Shown here: piece after piece, positions 8,450 to 16,404 of the stretch
How positions within the stretch are numbered: position 1 is the first letter of the stretch
Layout of the letters: each line of letters begins with the position of its first letter
Assembly: GCA_043752345.1 (NCBI GenBank)
Contig: JAYUYT010000034.1
Coordinates: forward strand, 1 to 34,471
DNA length: 34,471 nt
Reading direction: 5' to 3'
Source of the DNA: VFJL01 sp043752345
Lineage (GTDB): Bacteria; Pseudomonadota; Gammaproteobacteria; Burkholderiales; Nitrosomonadaceae
Program-made: the position numbers and the translations under genes
The notes under the pieces: model-generated
What the model saw: the letters and a program-made list of their open reading frames with translations, nothing else
Database searches by the model: none
Told to the model about the DNA's origin: nothing

Positions 8450-10029
8450 CCTTGCACCCGTGCTTGTTGGGTTGCCAGATCCTGCAATACCTGGCGTGCG
8501 ACTTCGCTGTCGCTGAACGGAAATCTGTGGCCACCAATTTCCTGATACACCTCGTGCCCCTTACCCGCGATCAGCACCACATCGCCCTGACACGCATCGT
8601 GTATCGCCCGGTAAATTGCCGCTGCCCGGTCTTCCTCGATATGGTAGTTAGCGTCCGCTGCTGCTGCGATTTCGTCGATGATGGTGCGCGGATTTTCGCT
8701 GCGCGGATTGTCGCTGGTGATGATGACCGCATCCGCCAGTCGCGATGCCACCTTTCCCAGCAGCGGACGCTTGCCGCGGTCACGCTCACCCCCGCAGCCG
8801 AATACACAGACCAATTTTGGCTCCTGGGTTCTGGTTTTCTGATTGGCCTCGGAGTTGCGAATAACTTCACGCAGTGTCGTCAACACCTTCTCCAAGGCAT
8901 CTGGAGTGTGGGCGTAATCCACCACTACCAGCGGTTGGTCACCACCACCCAGCCGTTCCATCCTGCCCACTATCGGTCGCACTTGCTGCACAGCCTGCAC
9001 TGCATCAGCCAGCTTGATGCCGCTTGCCAGCAAAGCAGCCAACACTGCCAGCAAGTTGGAAGCATTGAATCTGCCCACTACTTCGGTTTTAAATTTTGCC
9101 GGTTCATTCTTGAACTCGACGTCGAACTCCAAACCACCGATGCTTGATTTGAGATTGCTCCCGTGCAACACGCTAATTTTTTCCGAGTCCCGGTTGCCGA
9201 TTCCAGATTCTTCAAATCCGTAGCCAATAATCTGCGTGGGCATGGCCGTGAGCCGCTGCAACAGTTCGACACCAAACGCATCATCCAGATTGAGTACGGC
9301 ATATTTGAGCCCGTGCCAGAGAAACAAGCGCGCCTTCACGGCGGCATACTCCTGCATGCTGTCGTGATAATCGAGATGGTCACGTGACAGATTGGTAAAC
9401 AACGCCACCGCGAATGCCGCACCATTGATACGCTCTTGCTCAATTCCATGTGACGACACTTCCATGGCCGCACATTCAGCACCATGCCGTAAAAAATCTG
9501 CCATTTCCTGCTGCAGCAGAACTGCATCCGGCGTGGTATTGATGGTGGACTTAAGTGCGCCGGGGAAACCGTTTCCCAAGGTGCCTATGACCGCAGTTTT
9601 TCTACCCAGCGCTGTCATAGCCTGTGCGATCCAATGGCTGCACGATGTCTTGCCGTTCGTTCCGGTGATACCGATGAGCCACAATTTTTGCGATGGCTGT
9701 CCGTATACCTGGCTGGCGATCATTCCTGCCTTGGCGCGCAGCCCGGCTATCGGCAGATTGGGCACTTGCCATGCCGGGTTCCAGGAAAAGCCGCGATGTC
9801 GCTCCCACAACACCGCGTTTGCTCCTGCGGCGATGGCTTGGGGAATGAATTCACGGGCGTCGAATTTATCTCCAACACAGGCGAGGAATGTGTCTCCGGG
9901 CTTCACCATGCGACTGTCGGTGACAAGATTGTTAATCTTGATGCCGAGATCATCAAAAAGATGAGTATCGAACTGCGTTTCTGATTTTTTCCTAGGCTGC
10001 AAATCCCAGATTCCGAATCCCGTATTCAT
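8446..10029 (-). CDS. murE: UDP-MurNAc-L-Ala-D-Glu:meso-diaminopimelate ligase MurE
   Basis: MurE adds the third stem-peptide residue. The DNPR motif (residues 440-443) is the known signature for meso-diaminopimelate rather than lysine. Other motifs are the P-loop GITGTNGKT (120-128), TNLSRDHLDYH (212-222), the substrate loop STINTTPD and VDYAHTPDALEK. At 527 residues it is somewhat longer than the roughly 490-500 usual for this family. The excess appears to lie in three low-complexity, GAATC-like tracts: residues 1-16, about 272-290 and about 391-405. All keep the frame and avoid the catalytic motifs. The ATG at 10029 overlaps the ftsI stop by 4 nt. Because the first 16 codons lie in a repeat-like tract, a later start is possible. 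Confidence 0.96.
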   Translation of the reverse strand: MNTGFGIWDLQPRKKSETQFDTHLFDDLGIKINNLVTDSRMVKPGDTFLACVGDKFDAREFIPQAIAAGANAVLWERHRGFSWNPAWQVPNLPIAGLRAKAGMIASQVYGQPSQKLWLIGITGTNGKTSCSHWIAQAMTALGRKTAVIGTLGNGFPGALKSTINTTPDAVLLQQEMADFLRHGAECAAMEVSSHGIEQERINGAAFAVALFTNLSRDHLDYHDSMQEYAAVKARLFLWHGLKYAVLNLDDAFGVELLQRLTAMPTQIIGYGFEESGIGNRDSEKISVLHGSNLKSSIGGLEFDVEFKNEPAKFKTEVVGRFNASNLLAVLAALLASGIKLADAVQAVQQVRPIVGRMERLGGGDQPLVVVDYAHTPDALEKVLTTLREVIRNSEANQKTRTQEPKLVCVFGCGGERDRGKRPLLGKVASRLADAVIITSDNPRSENPRTIIDEIAAAADANYHIEEDRAAAIYRAIHDACQGDVVLIAGKGHEVYQEIGGHRFPFSDSEVARQVLQDLATQQARVQG

Positions 10030-11747
10030 ACATCACCCCGCATTCCGGGTACCACCGGAAATGACACAATATTATTGGTGGGAGCATCATGCGGAACATG
10101 CAATATGCGTAAGGCGCCGGCCATTACCTGACTGAATACCGGGGCTGCCACCACACCGCCAAAATATTGGCCTGCGGATGGCTCATCCAGCATCACTGCG
10201 ATGACCAGCCGTGGACTAGAAGCGGGTGCGTAACCGACGAACGTGGAGATGTAACGGTCTTTTGCATAGCCATTGCCCTCCAACTTGTGAGCCGTGCCAG
10301 TCTTGCCTGCCACCCGATAACCACTAATCTGCGCACGCGGCCCGGTACCGCCGGGCCTCACCGCCATTTCCAGCATTTTGCTCACGGCAAGGGCAGTATC
10401 GCGCGAAATTACCCGCTCACCTGTTACCGGTACATCGAGCTTTAACAGCGATATCGGTTTCAATTCGCCTTCTGTAGAAAATAGAGTGTAGGCACGCGCC
10501 AACTGCAACAAACTTACCGAGATGCCGTGCCCATACGACATGGTGGCTTGTTCGATAGGACGCCAAGTGTGGTGGGGCCGCAGTCTGCCAGTGACTTCTC
10601 CAGGAAATCCGGAACCGGTGGATACACCAAAACCGGAGTGGCTCAACATTTCCCATAGCGTTTGCGACGGCAGTGACAGTGCAATCTTTGCTGAACCGAC
10701 GTTGCTGGATTTCTGGATCACCTGTGCCACCGTCAACGGACCTTCCTTGTGAGAATCGCGGATCGTTGCCTTGCCTATGGTGAGAGTACCGGGTGCCGTC
10801 TGGAATATCGTGTCAGGCCCGATCCGGCCCGCTTCCAGTGCCGCCGCTACGGTAAAAGGTTTCAGGGTTGAGCCCGGCTCGAATACATCGGTCAAGGCGC
10901 GGTTGCGAGCGCGAGCGCCACTTATTCTCGCCCGGTTGTTGGGGTTATAGACCGGTAGATTGGCGAGCGCCAGTACCTCGCCAGTCTGTGCATCCAGCAC
11001 CACGATTCCACCTGCTTTGGCTTTGCTGGCCTCCACTGCCTGCTTCAATTCCCGATAAGCGAGATACTGAATCTTGCTGTCTATGGACAGCGCTATATCT
11101 TTTCCTGCCCGGGGCGCACGAATACTCTCGACATCCTCGACAATACGTCCTTTACGATCCTTGATGACGCGACGGCTGCCAGGTTCTCCAGCGAGTGCGT
11201 CCTGCCATGCCAACTCGATTCCTTCCTGCCCATTGTCGTCCACATCGGTAAAACCGAGCATATGCGCCGTCAACTCACCCGCTGGGTAATATCGGCGATA
11301 TTCCCGCCGAAGAAATATACCTGACATATTCAATTCGACCACCTTGGCTGCAGTCTCCGGTGGCAAATGCCGTTTCAGGTAGACAAAATCACGCTGCGAT
11401 CCACTGATACGCTTGCGAACTTCCGCAGCATCCATTCCAATCAAGTCTGCCAATTTCTTTATCTGCGTGGATGTTGCGTCCATATCCTGCGGGCTCGCCC
11501 ACACCGATTCCACCGGAGTACTGATTGCGAGCGGCTCACCATGCCGATCCGTAATCATGCCGCGGTGTGCGCTCATTTCAATCACGCGGCTATACCGCGA
11601 CTCACCCTTCTGTTGCAAAAACCCGTTATGCATTCCCTGCAGATAGACAGCACGGCCCGCCAGCCCGAGCAACCCCAGTAATAGAAGTGCCACCAGTAGA
11701 CGCGAACGCCATGCGGGCAAAATGCTGCGCGGTACAAAATTAGGCAT
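10026..11747 (-). CDS. ftsI: Peptidoglycan D,D-transpeptidase FtsI (PBP3)
   Basis: FtsI is the septal class B penicillin-binding protein that cross-links new peptidoglycan together with FtsW. The 573-residue product has a short cytoplasmic tail, one membrane anchor (about residues 17-37, LLVALLLLGLLGLAGRAVYL) and a PBP dimerisation/pedestal region. The transpeptidase domain carries all three active-site motifs: S293-T-L-K296, S347-S-N349 and K482-T-G484. The ATG at 11747 shares one base with the ftsL stop (TGATG). An in-frame TTG one codon earlier is the only alternative. The product ends at the 4-nt overlap with murE. Confidence 0.97.
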   Translation of the reverse strand: MPNFVPRSILPAWRSRLLVALLLLGLLGLAGRAVYLQGMHNGFLQQKGESRYSRVIEMSAHRGMITDRHGEPLAISTPVESVWASPQDMDATSTQIKKLADLIGMDAAEVRKRISGSQRDFVYLKRHLPPETAAKVVELNMSGIFLRREYRRYYPAGELTAHMLGFTDVDDNGQEGIELAWQDALAGEPGSRRVIKDRKGRIVEDVESIRAPRAGKDIALSIDSKIQYLAYRELKQAVEASKAKAGGIVVLDAQTGEVLALANLPVYNPNNRARISGARARNRALTDVFEPGSTLKPFTVAAALEAGRIGPDTIFQTAPGTLTIGKATIRDSHKEGPLTVAQVIQKSSNVGSAKIALSLPSQTLWEMLSHSGFGVSTGSGFPGEVTGRLRPHHTWRPIEQATMSYGHGISVSLLQLARAYTLFSTEGELKPISLLKLDVPVTGERVISRDTALAVSKMLEMAVRPGGTGPRAQISGYRVAGKTGTAHKLEGNGYAKDRYISTFVGYAPASSPRLVIAVMLDEPSAGQYFGGVVAAPVFSQVMAGALRILHVPHDAPTNNIVSFPVVPGMRGDV

Positions 11748-12052
11748 CAAGGTTTGGGTGCTCCCCCAATGGCATTTGTATTACCAGAAGTTGCCGGTAA
11801 AATAATTTGAATGCGTGAGGCATCCGGCACGCGCATACGCAGTTTCCCACTGGCAATTTTCTCAACCCGCGCATGCATCGCCCAAGTGCTTTGTTCAAGT
11901 TGTAACTGCCCCCACTCCACCGCCAGCTGCCTCGTCAATTCCTGTTCTTTCTCCAGCTCCACAAAAAACTTGCGCGCGTTATGCTGCGAAGTAACAACAC
12001 TCAGCGCGCAGGCGATGAGGATAAGAGTCAGTAACAAATTAAGCTTGGTCAT
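11747..12052 (-). CDS. ftsL: Cell division protein FtsL
   Basis: FtsL is a small bitopic division protein that forms the FtsQLB complex and activates FtsWI. The 101-residue product has a short N-terminus (MTKLN), one transmembrane helix (about residues 5-21), then a periplasmic heptad-like helix rich in Glu, Gln and Leu (HNARKFFVELEKEQELTRQLAVEW), which fits the leucine-zipper-like coiled coil of the family. Primary sequence is poorly conserved in FtsL, so the call rests on size, topology and position between rsmH and ftsI. AGAGG lies about 6 nt before the ATG. It starts 43 nt after rsmH and its stop shares one base with the ftsI start. Confidence 0.93.
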   Translation of the reverse strand: MTKLNLLLTLILIACALSVVTSQHNARKFFVELEKEQELTRQLAVEWGQLQLEQSTWAMHARVEKIASGKLRMRVPDASRIQIILPATSGNTNAIGGAPKP

Positions 12053-12095
12053 ATCCGCCTCTTGATAACCAAGATCATTCCTGCCGCCGTACCCG

Positions 12096-13037
12096 TTAAG
12101 TCGGACTTAACCGTTCCGCCACCCGCATTACTGCACTTCTGGCCCGTGGATTGGCAACCACTTCCTCTTCACTCGGGCGTATCGCCTTACCCACCAAACG
12201 CAATTTATGACAAGTCAGTTGCTGCACTTCTTTTGCCCGTAACGGCAATCCGCGCGGCAGTTTGTCGGAATTCGCCTCTTCACGCATAAAACGCTTCACT
12301 AATCGGTCCTCCAGCGAGTGGAAGCTGATAACCACCAGCCGACCGCCTGGATTCAATATCTCCACACATTGAGGCAGTGTCAGCGACAACTCCTCAAGCT
12401 CCTGATTGAGGTAAATCCGTATAGCTTGAAAGGTGCGTGTCGCTGGATTCTGCTTGTTTTCCCGCTGGCGCTCGCGCGCACGCACGGTCGCTGCCACGAT
12501 CTGGGCGAGTTGAAATGTGGTAGCGATAGGCTGTTGCGCTCTTGCCGTAACAATCGCTCTTGCAATCTGTTTAGCAAACCGTTCTTCGCCATAATTTCTT
12601 ATCACCTCTTCCAAATGTATTTCTGAAACAGAGGCCAGCCATTCTGCAGCGGTCTGTCCCTGGCTTGTATCCATACGCATGTCGAGTGGCCCTTCGAAGC
12701 GAAAACTGAATCCGCGTGGCGCCTGCTCAAGTTGTGGCGAGGACACTCCCAGATCCAGCAGTACTCCATCCACCCGCTCCACACCCAGTTTCTGCAATAC
12801 CTGCTGCATCTGCGAGAATCCGCTATGCACCATGCAAAAACGCGCATCCTTGATGGCTTGCCCCGCCATTACCGCAGCAGGGTCCTTGTCGAGCGCGATC
12901 AGTCCGCCACTTTCCCCCAGCCGCTCCAGGATCAGCCGACTGTGGCCGCCACGACCGAAAGTACCATCCACGTAAACCCCGTCCGGCTTGACTGCCAGCG
13001 CATCCACCGCCTCCTGCAGCAAAACCGTGGTATGCAT
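12096..13037 (-). CDS. rsmH: 16S rRNA (cytosine(1402)-N(4))-methyltransferase RsmH (MraW)
   Basis: RsmH N4-methylates C1402 in the 16S rRNA decoding centre using SAM. The 313-residue product begins MHTTVLLQEAVDAL and has the SAM-binding GTFGRGGHSRLIL, LLDLGVSSPQLEQAPRGFSF with the following DMRMD, and the C-terminal VVISFHSLEDRLVKRFM, all diagnostic. A GGGGTGAT element lies about 9 nt upstream of the ATG, and the gene begins 21 nt after the mraZ stop. It is the second gene of the dcw operon. Confidence 0.97.
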   Translation of the reverse strand: MHTTVLLQEAVDALAVKPDGVYVDGTFGRGGHSRLILERLGESGGLIALDKDPAAVMAGQAIKDARFCMVHSGFSQMQQVLQKLGVERVDGVLLDLGVSSPQLEQAPRGFSFRFEGPLDMRMDTSQGQTAAEWLASVSEIHLEEVIRNYGEERFAKQIARAIVTARAQQPIATTFQLAQIVAATVRARERQRENKQNPATRTFQAIRIYLNQELEELSLTLPQCVEILNPGGRLVVISFHSLEDRLVKRFMREEANSDKLPRGLPLRAKEVQQLTCHKLRLVGKAIRPSEEEVVANPRARSAVMRVAERLSPT

Positions 13038-13058
13038 GAAAGCGGTATCACCCCGATA

Positions 13059-13505
13059 TCAAAGCGAGAAACCGTCGAGTTCTGGCGGTATGCCGCTATC
13101 CTTGAATCCGAGGGCATTCTCGATTTGCAGATTCCATTTTTCCTCATCCCACAACTCGAATTTTGCACCCTGCCCCACCAGCACCACGTCCTTGATCAAG
13201 CCTGCGAACTGACGTAAAGGTGGCGGTACCAGAATGCGGCCGGCACCATCCATCTCCACATCGCTGGCATTGCCGACCAGAAGACGTTGCAAACTGCGAC
13301 TTTGAGGATTGAAACTGGAAAGACTGTTGAGTTTTTGCTCTATGGGTTCCCACGCAGGTTGGGGATAAACCAGCAAACACCGCGAGGGATCAGCGGTAAC
13401 GACCAGATGGCCGGCGCAAAAGGATAGCAGCCCATCACGGTACTTGGCAGGTACCGCAAGCCTTCCCTTGTTGTCCAAACTGATAGGCGTAACACCTCGG
13501 AACAT
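13059..13505 (-). CDS. mraZ: Transcriptional regulator MraZ
   Basis: MraZ is a ring-forming DNA-binding protein with two SpoVT/AbrB-like half domains that represses the dcw operon. The 148-residue product has both repeats: SLDNKGRLAVPAKYR (near the N-terminus) and EMDGAGRILVPPPLRQFAGL (second half). The start at 13505 (MFRGV) is fixed by a strong AGGGAGG Shine-Dalgarno 5-6 nt upstream and by the family N-terminus; an upstream in-frame start at 13541 would overlap that site. It is the first gene of the operon, and three GTGGG repeats upstream are the expected autoregulatory operator. Confidence 0.97.
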   Translation of the reverse strand: MFRGVTPISLDNKGRLAVPAKYRDGLLSFCAGHLVVTADPSRCLLVYPQPAWEPIEQKLNSLSSFNPQSRSLQRLLVGNASDVEMDGAGRILVPPPLRQFAGLIKDVVLVGQGAKFELWDEEKWNLQIENALGFKDSGIPPELDGFSL

Positions 13506-13561
13506 GTTGCCTCCCTTATTTTCCGGGAGGAATTCCAGCACTTTCTAGCCCGGAACCTTCT

Positions 13562-13586
13562 CCCACTTTTTCCCACTTCCGCCCAC
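13562..13586 (-). promoter_or_regulatory. MraZ operator: three GTGGG repeats at 10-bp spacing
   Basis: On the minus strand, GTGGG occurs three times (13586-13582, 13576-13572, 13566-13562), separated by 5-nt spacers, CGGAA and AAAAA. Direct repeats of (G)TGGG with 5-nt spacers are the known MraZ binding boxes ahead of mraZ in other bacteria. The first repeat overlaps the last two bases of the predicted -10 element, so binding would block RNA polymerase. This supports autorepression of the cluster. Confidence 0.88.
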
Positions 13587-13613
13587 TCTAATTAAAAAGG
13601 GGGGGCTAGTCAA
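13585..13613 (-). promoter_or_regulatory. Predicted sigma70 promoter of mraZ and the dcw operon
   Basis: Minus-strand -35 TTGACT (13613-13608) is separated by 17 nt from -10 TAGAGT (13590-13585), five of six and four of six matches to consensus. The spacer contains a C7 run followed by T5. Transcription would start near 13578, inside the MraZ repeats and about 73 nt before the mraZ start codon. Confidence 0.6.
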
Positions 13614-13888
13614 GCGAAAAATCAGGTGTTTTTGTTTATGCGACAAAGACTTAAAGCGGAAACCGGAGAAAGTTTCTGGTCTAAAAAAATATCTTATAGA
13701 AATAAAGAGGATAGATGGAAAACTGAATGTAACTTATCACTCTGCGAGGCATTGCGGGCGAAACCAGGGAGGATAATGCTGCAAGGGAGGAGTATCTGGT
13801 GCGGGGTTTGAGAAAAGTTCTGAACAAATCCCCATTAAACCGGCATGGCACGAGGGAACCGGTGCATAAATCCCTACAAAAATAAAAT
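13614..13888. other. Intergenic region between rnpB and the mraZ promoter
   Basis: No convincing gene lies here. The part nearest the promoter (about 13680-13740) is AT-rich and could act as an UP-like element for the dcw promoter. Further upstream there are two GGGAGGA copies (about 13767 and 13786) and an imperfect hairpin, GGGGTTTG (13803-13810) against CAAATCCCC (13825-13833), with a 14-nt loop. No T tract follows on either strand, so a terminator is not claimed. Next to rnpB the minus strand reads T-rich (TTTTATTTTTG), which may contribute to 3'-end formation of the RNA. Confidence 0.5.
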
Positions 13889-14294
13889 GAAGCTGGCCGG
13901 TAAGCCGGGTTCTGTCGTGGACAGTCATTCCTCTAGGCGCACGGTTGCCCGTACGCTCAAGCAACCTACCCGCAGGCTCAGCGAGCAGCGTCATAGCCTG
14001 CCTATTTGGTCTTGCTCCGGATGGAGGTTACCGCGTTTCACCCTCATCCGTCCCGCACCCTGGGTAAAGAACGTTACCGTCCTTTACTCATTTTTTCGAG
14101 ACTTTGCCGCCTCGCGGCGGCAAGTCCGGGAGTATGGGACAGACGAGACTCGTCTCTGTGGCCCTGTTCCTCGCCTTGGGTCTTGCGACTTATAGCGGCC
14201 GGCCATTAACCGGCATCCTGCTCTATGGAGCCCGGACTTTCCTCTCCCCGCTTTTCATTGCTGAAAAACAGGCAGCGACTGTCTAGCCAGCTTC
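13889..14294 (-). ncRNA. rnpB: RNase P RNA (bacterial class A)
   Basis: This is the catalytic RNA of RNase P, which removes the 5' leader of pre-tRNAs. Reading the minus strand, the 5' end GAAGCTGGC pairs with the 3' end GCCAGCTTC (helix P1). Conserved segments follow in the right order: GAGAGGAAAGTCCGGGCTCC about 50 nt in, then GCAGGATGCCGG, then GGTAAACGC-like GGTAACG and GTGAAACG blocks. Last come GAGCAAGACCAAATAGG and AGAGGAATGACTGTCC with ACAGAACCCGGCTTA before the end. Length is about 406 nt, usual for the class. The exact ends are inferred from P1 pairing. Small ORFs across this interval are incidental. Confidence 0.95.
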
Positions 14295-14302
14295 GATGGG
14301 GA

Positions 14303-14308
14303 TACTAT
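14303..14308 (-). promoter_or_regulatory. Candidate -10 element of rnpB
   Basis: On the minus strand TAGTAT lies 8 nt before the inferred rnpB 5' end, a four-of-six match at the right distance. No convincing -35 hexamer is seen at 16-18 nt, so this is a weak call. The surrounding gap to the SDR gene (14295-14423) shows nothing else. Confidence 0.3.
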
Positions 14309-14423
14309 CATCAAACCGAACTGCAGAAAGAGCAAACTTCCAACGCGAGAAATCGCATGCCGGCTGTTGCGCGCGTGATCCTTCGCCGATAACAGCAAAG
14401 TTTCTGAGTTCATGGCAGCCTCT

Positions 14424-15164
14424 CTACAAATTCACGCTGCGGCCACCGTCCACCGCGATGATCTGACCGGTGATATAAGGCGCATCGGCGATCAAGAACA
14501 GCACCGTTCTGGCAATGTCGTCGGGTTCGCCCGTGCGCTTGAGCAGCGTCTTGCTGATGATATGCTGGCGTACTGCTGCGTCTGCCCACTCGTCATTCTC
14601 CGGCCATAGAATGGGTCCCGGGGAAACACCATTCACCCTGATTTCAGGTGCAAGCTCCAGCGCCAGCGAGCGGGTAAGCGACGCCAGTCCGCCTTTTGCA
14701 GCACTGTAGATGATGTAATTTTTCAGTGGCCGCTCGGCGTGAATGTCGACGATATTGACGATGCAACCGTGCTGCTGTCGGAGATGCGGCGCCGCCGCCT
14801 GGGACAGAAATAGCGGCGCTTTCAGATTGCTGCCGATGAGATCGTTCCATGCTGCCTCGGTGACTCCTCCCAGCGGCGTGGAGAAGAAGCTGGAAGCGTT
14901 GTTGACCAGCGCATCCAGTTTGCCGAACTGCTGTATGGTTGCGTCGACCAGCTTCGGCATCTGAGCAATGTCGAGCAGATCGGCTTGCGCCAATGCTACC
15001 GAGCCGGGACGGGCCTGATTGAGTTCCGTCTGCAACGCCCTCGCTTCCTCCACCGACGAACGATAGTGCAGCATCAGGCTCGCGCCCCGCATGTGCAGCT
15101 TGCGGCAGATGGCCGCACCCACCCGTTTGGCTCCAGCGGTGATGAGTACCACTTTCCCTTGCAT
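14424..15164 (-). CDS. SDR-family oxidoreductase, pteridine reductase type (FolM/PTR1-like)
   Basis: This is a 246-residue short-chain dehydrogenase/reductase. The cofactor loop TAGAKRVG (residues 9-16) has the Arg typical of NADPH-using pteridine reductases. LVNNASSFF (NNAS motif) follows. The catalytic set reads D140, Y153, K157, with Asp where most SDRs have Ser. This D-Y-K arrangement with 13-residue spacing is the hallmark of pteridine reductases, which reduce dihydrobiopterin, dihydromonapterin or dihydrofolate. The C-terminal VSPGPILWP and DGGRSVNL also fit. The start at 15164 has GGAG about 8 nt upstream and is preferred over the in-frame start at 15203. It is divergent from the MidA-type gene, with a 67-bp shared upstream region. 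The exact substrate is inferred. Confidence 0.85.
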   Translation of the reverse strand: MQGKVVLITAGAKRVGAAICRKLHMRGASLMLHYRSSVEEARALQTELNQARPGSVALAQADLLDIAQMPKLVDATIQQFGKLDALVNNASSFFSTPLGGVTEAAWNDLIGSNLKAPLFLSQAAAPHLRQQHGCIVNIVDIHAERPLKNYIIYSAAKGGLASLTRSLALELAPEIRVNGVSPGPILWPENDEWADAAVRQHIISKTLLKRTGEPDDIARTVLFLIADAPYITGQIIAVDGGRSVNL

Positions 15165-15231
15165 CACTATCTCCTCTACACTTGCATATCCTGCAATTTC
15201 CACAATTTACCATAAAGGCACTCCGGAGCCG

Positions 15232-16404
15232 ATGCCGTCACTACCGATACCGAGCGAGGCCGCGCTCCAGCATAGTCGCGCCGTGCAGGAATTAATCTGC
15301 GCTGAAATCGCCGCTGCCGACGGCTGGATTTCGTTTGCGCGTTATATGGAATTGGCGCTATACGCACCGGGCATGGGCTATTACAGCGGCGGCGCAGCCA
15401 AGTTCGGCGGCACGGGAGATTTCGTCACCGCGCCGGAAATTTCTCCGCTCTTCGGCAAAGCAGTGGCGCGGCAAGCGGCGCAGGTGCTTGAACTCATGGG
15501 TGACGAGGGTGGCGACATCCTGGAGTTCGGCGCGGGCACCGGCAAACTCGCGCTCGATTTGCTGCTTGAGCTGGAAAAACTTGGACACCTGCCGGGGCGG
15601 TATTTGATACTCGAAGTCAGCGCGGAGCTGCGGCAGCGGCAGCGGGAATTATTCGAAAAACGCGCACCACATCTCGCGCCGCGGGTTAATTGGCTGGAAC
15701 ATTTGCCCGTCAGATTCAATGGTCTGGTGCTTGCCAATGAAGTGCTCGACGCCATGCCGGTACATCTGGTGGTGTGGCGCGATAGCGGCTTGTTCGAGCG
15801 CGGCGTGGTGTGGAACAGCACAGCGTTCGAGTGGAGTGAACGTCCACTGGTTGATGGCGAGCTTTTCGCGGTTGCGCGCGCACTCAATCTCCGAGTTGAT
15901 CCCGGCAAAGACTACATCAGTGAAATCAATCTTGCCGCGCGCGGCTTCATGCGCAGTCTCGCGGGCGTTTTACAGCAAGGCGCGATAGTGTTGATCGACT
16001 ATGGTTTCGGCCACAGTGAGTACTACCATCCGCAGCGCGATCAGGGAACTCTGATGTGCCATTACCGTCACCATGCCCACGATGATCCGTTCTATCTGCC
16101 GGGCTTGCAGGACATCACCAGCCACGTGGATTTCAGTGCGTTTACCGAGGTTGCAATCAATACGGGATTGGAATTGCGCGGCTATACCACTCAGGCGCAT
16201 TTCCTCATCAACTGCGGCATCACTGAAATTCTGGCGCAAACCCCGGCGGAAAATACCGGCGCCTATCTGCCGCTGGCAAACCAGTTGCAAAAGCTGGTGA
16301 GTCCCGCCGAAATGGGTGAATTGTTCAAGGTCATCGCCTTCGGCAAAAATATGCACCAGCCTCTTGCTGGATTTGTCAGCGGCGACAAAAGCCGTTTACT
16401 GTAA
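15232..16404 (+). CDS. SAM-dependent methyltransferase, MidA/NDUFAF7 family (DUF185)
   Basis: A 390-residue member of the class I methyltransferase family whose mitochondrial member NDUFAF7/MidA methylates an arginine of a complex I subunit. The role in bacteria is less settled. Visible features are the N-terminal SFARYMELALYAPGMGYYSGG, FVTAPEISPLFG, the SAM-binding loop ILEFGAGTGKLALDLL, the LVLANEVLDAMPVHLV motif, LIDYGFGHSEYYHPQRDQGTL and HVDFSAF, all typical. The start at 15232 is supported by GGAG 5 nt upstream. The 3' end overlaps the converging GDT1-type gene by 9 bp. Whether it modifies respiratory complex I here is inference. Confidence 0.88.
   Translation: MPSLPIPSEAALQHSRAVQELICAEIAAADGWISFARYMELALYAPGMGYYSGGAAKFGGTGDFVTAPEISPLFGKAVARQAAQVLELMGDEGGDILEFGAGTGKLALDLLLELEKLGHLPGRYLILEVSAELRQRQRELFEKRAPHLAPRVNWLEHLPVRFNGLVLANEVLDAMPVHLVVWRDSGLFERGVVWNSTAFEWSERPLVDGELFAVARALNLRVDPGKDYISEINLAARGFMRSLAGVLQQGAIVLIDYGFGHSEYYHPQRDQGTLMCHYRHHAHDDPFYLPGLQDITSHVDFSAFTEVAINTGLELRGYTTQAHFLINCGITEILAQTPAENTGAYLPLANQLQKLVSPAEMGELFKVIAFGKNMHQPLAGFVSGDKSRLL

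Noticed and set aside
13626..13811. Possible 61-codon gene upstream of mraZ
   Set aside because: No Shine-Dalgarno or domain; the AT-rich stretch reads better as promoter-upstream sequence.
13803..13833. Hairpin GGGGTTTG...CAAATCCCC as terminator of rnpB
   Set aside because: The stem is imperfect with a 14-nt loop and no T tract follows on the minus strand.
13737..14286. Several small frames on both strands near 14 kb
   Set aside because: They fall in the RNase P RNA gene, which explains the strong conserved blocks.
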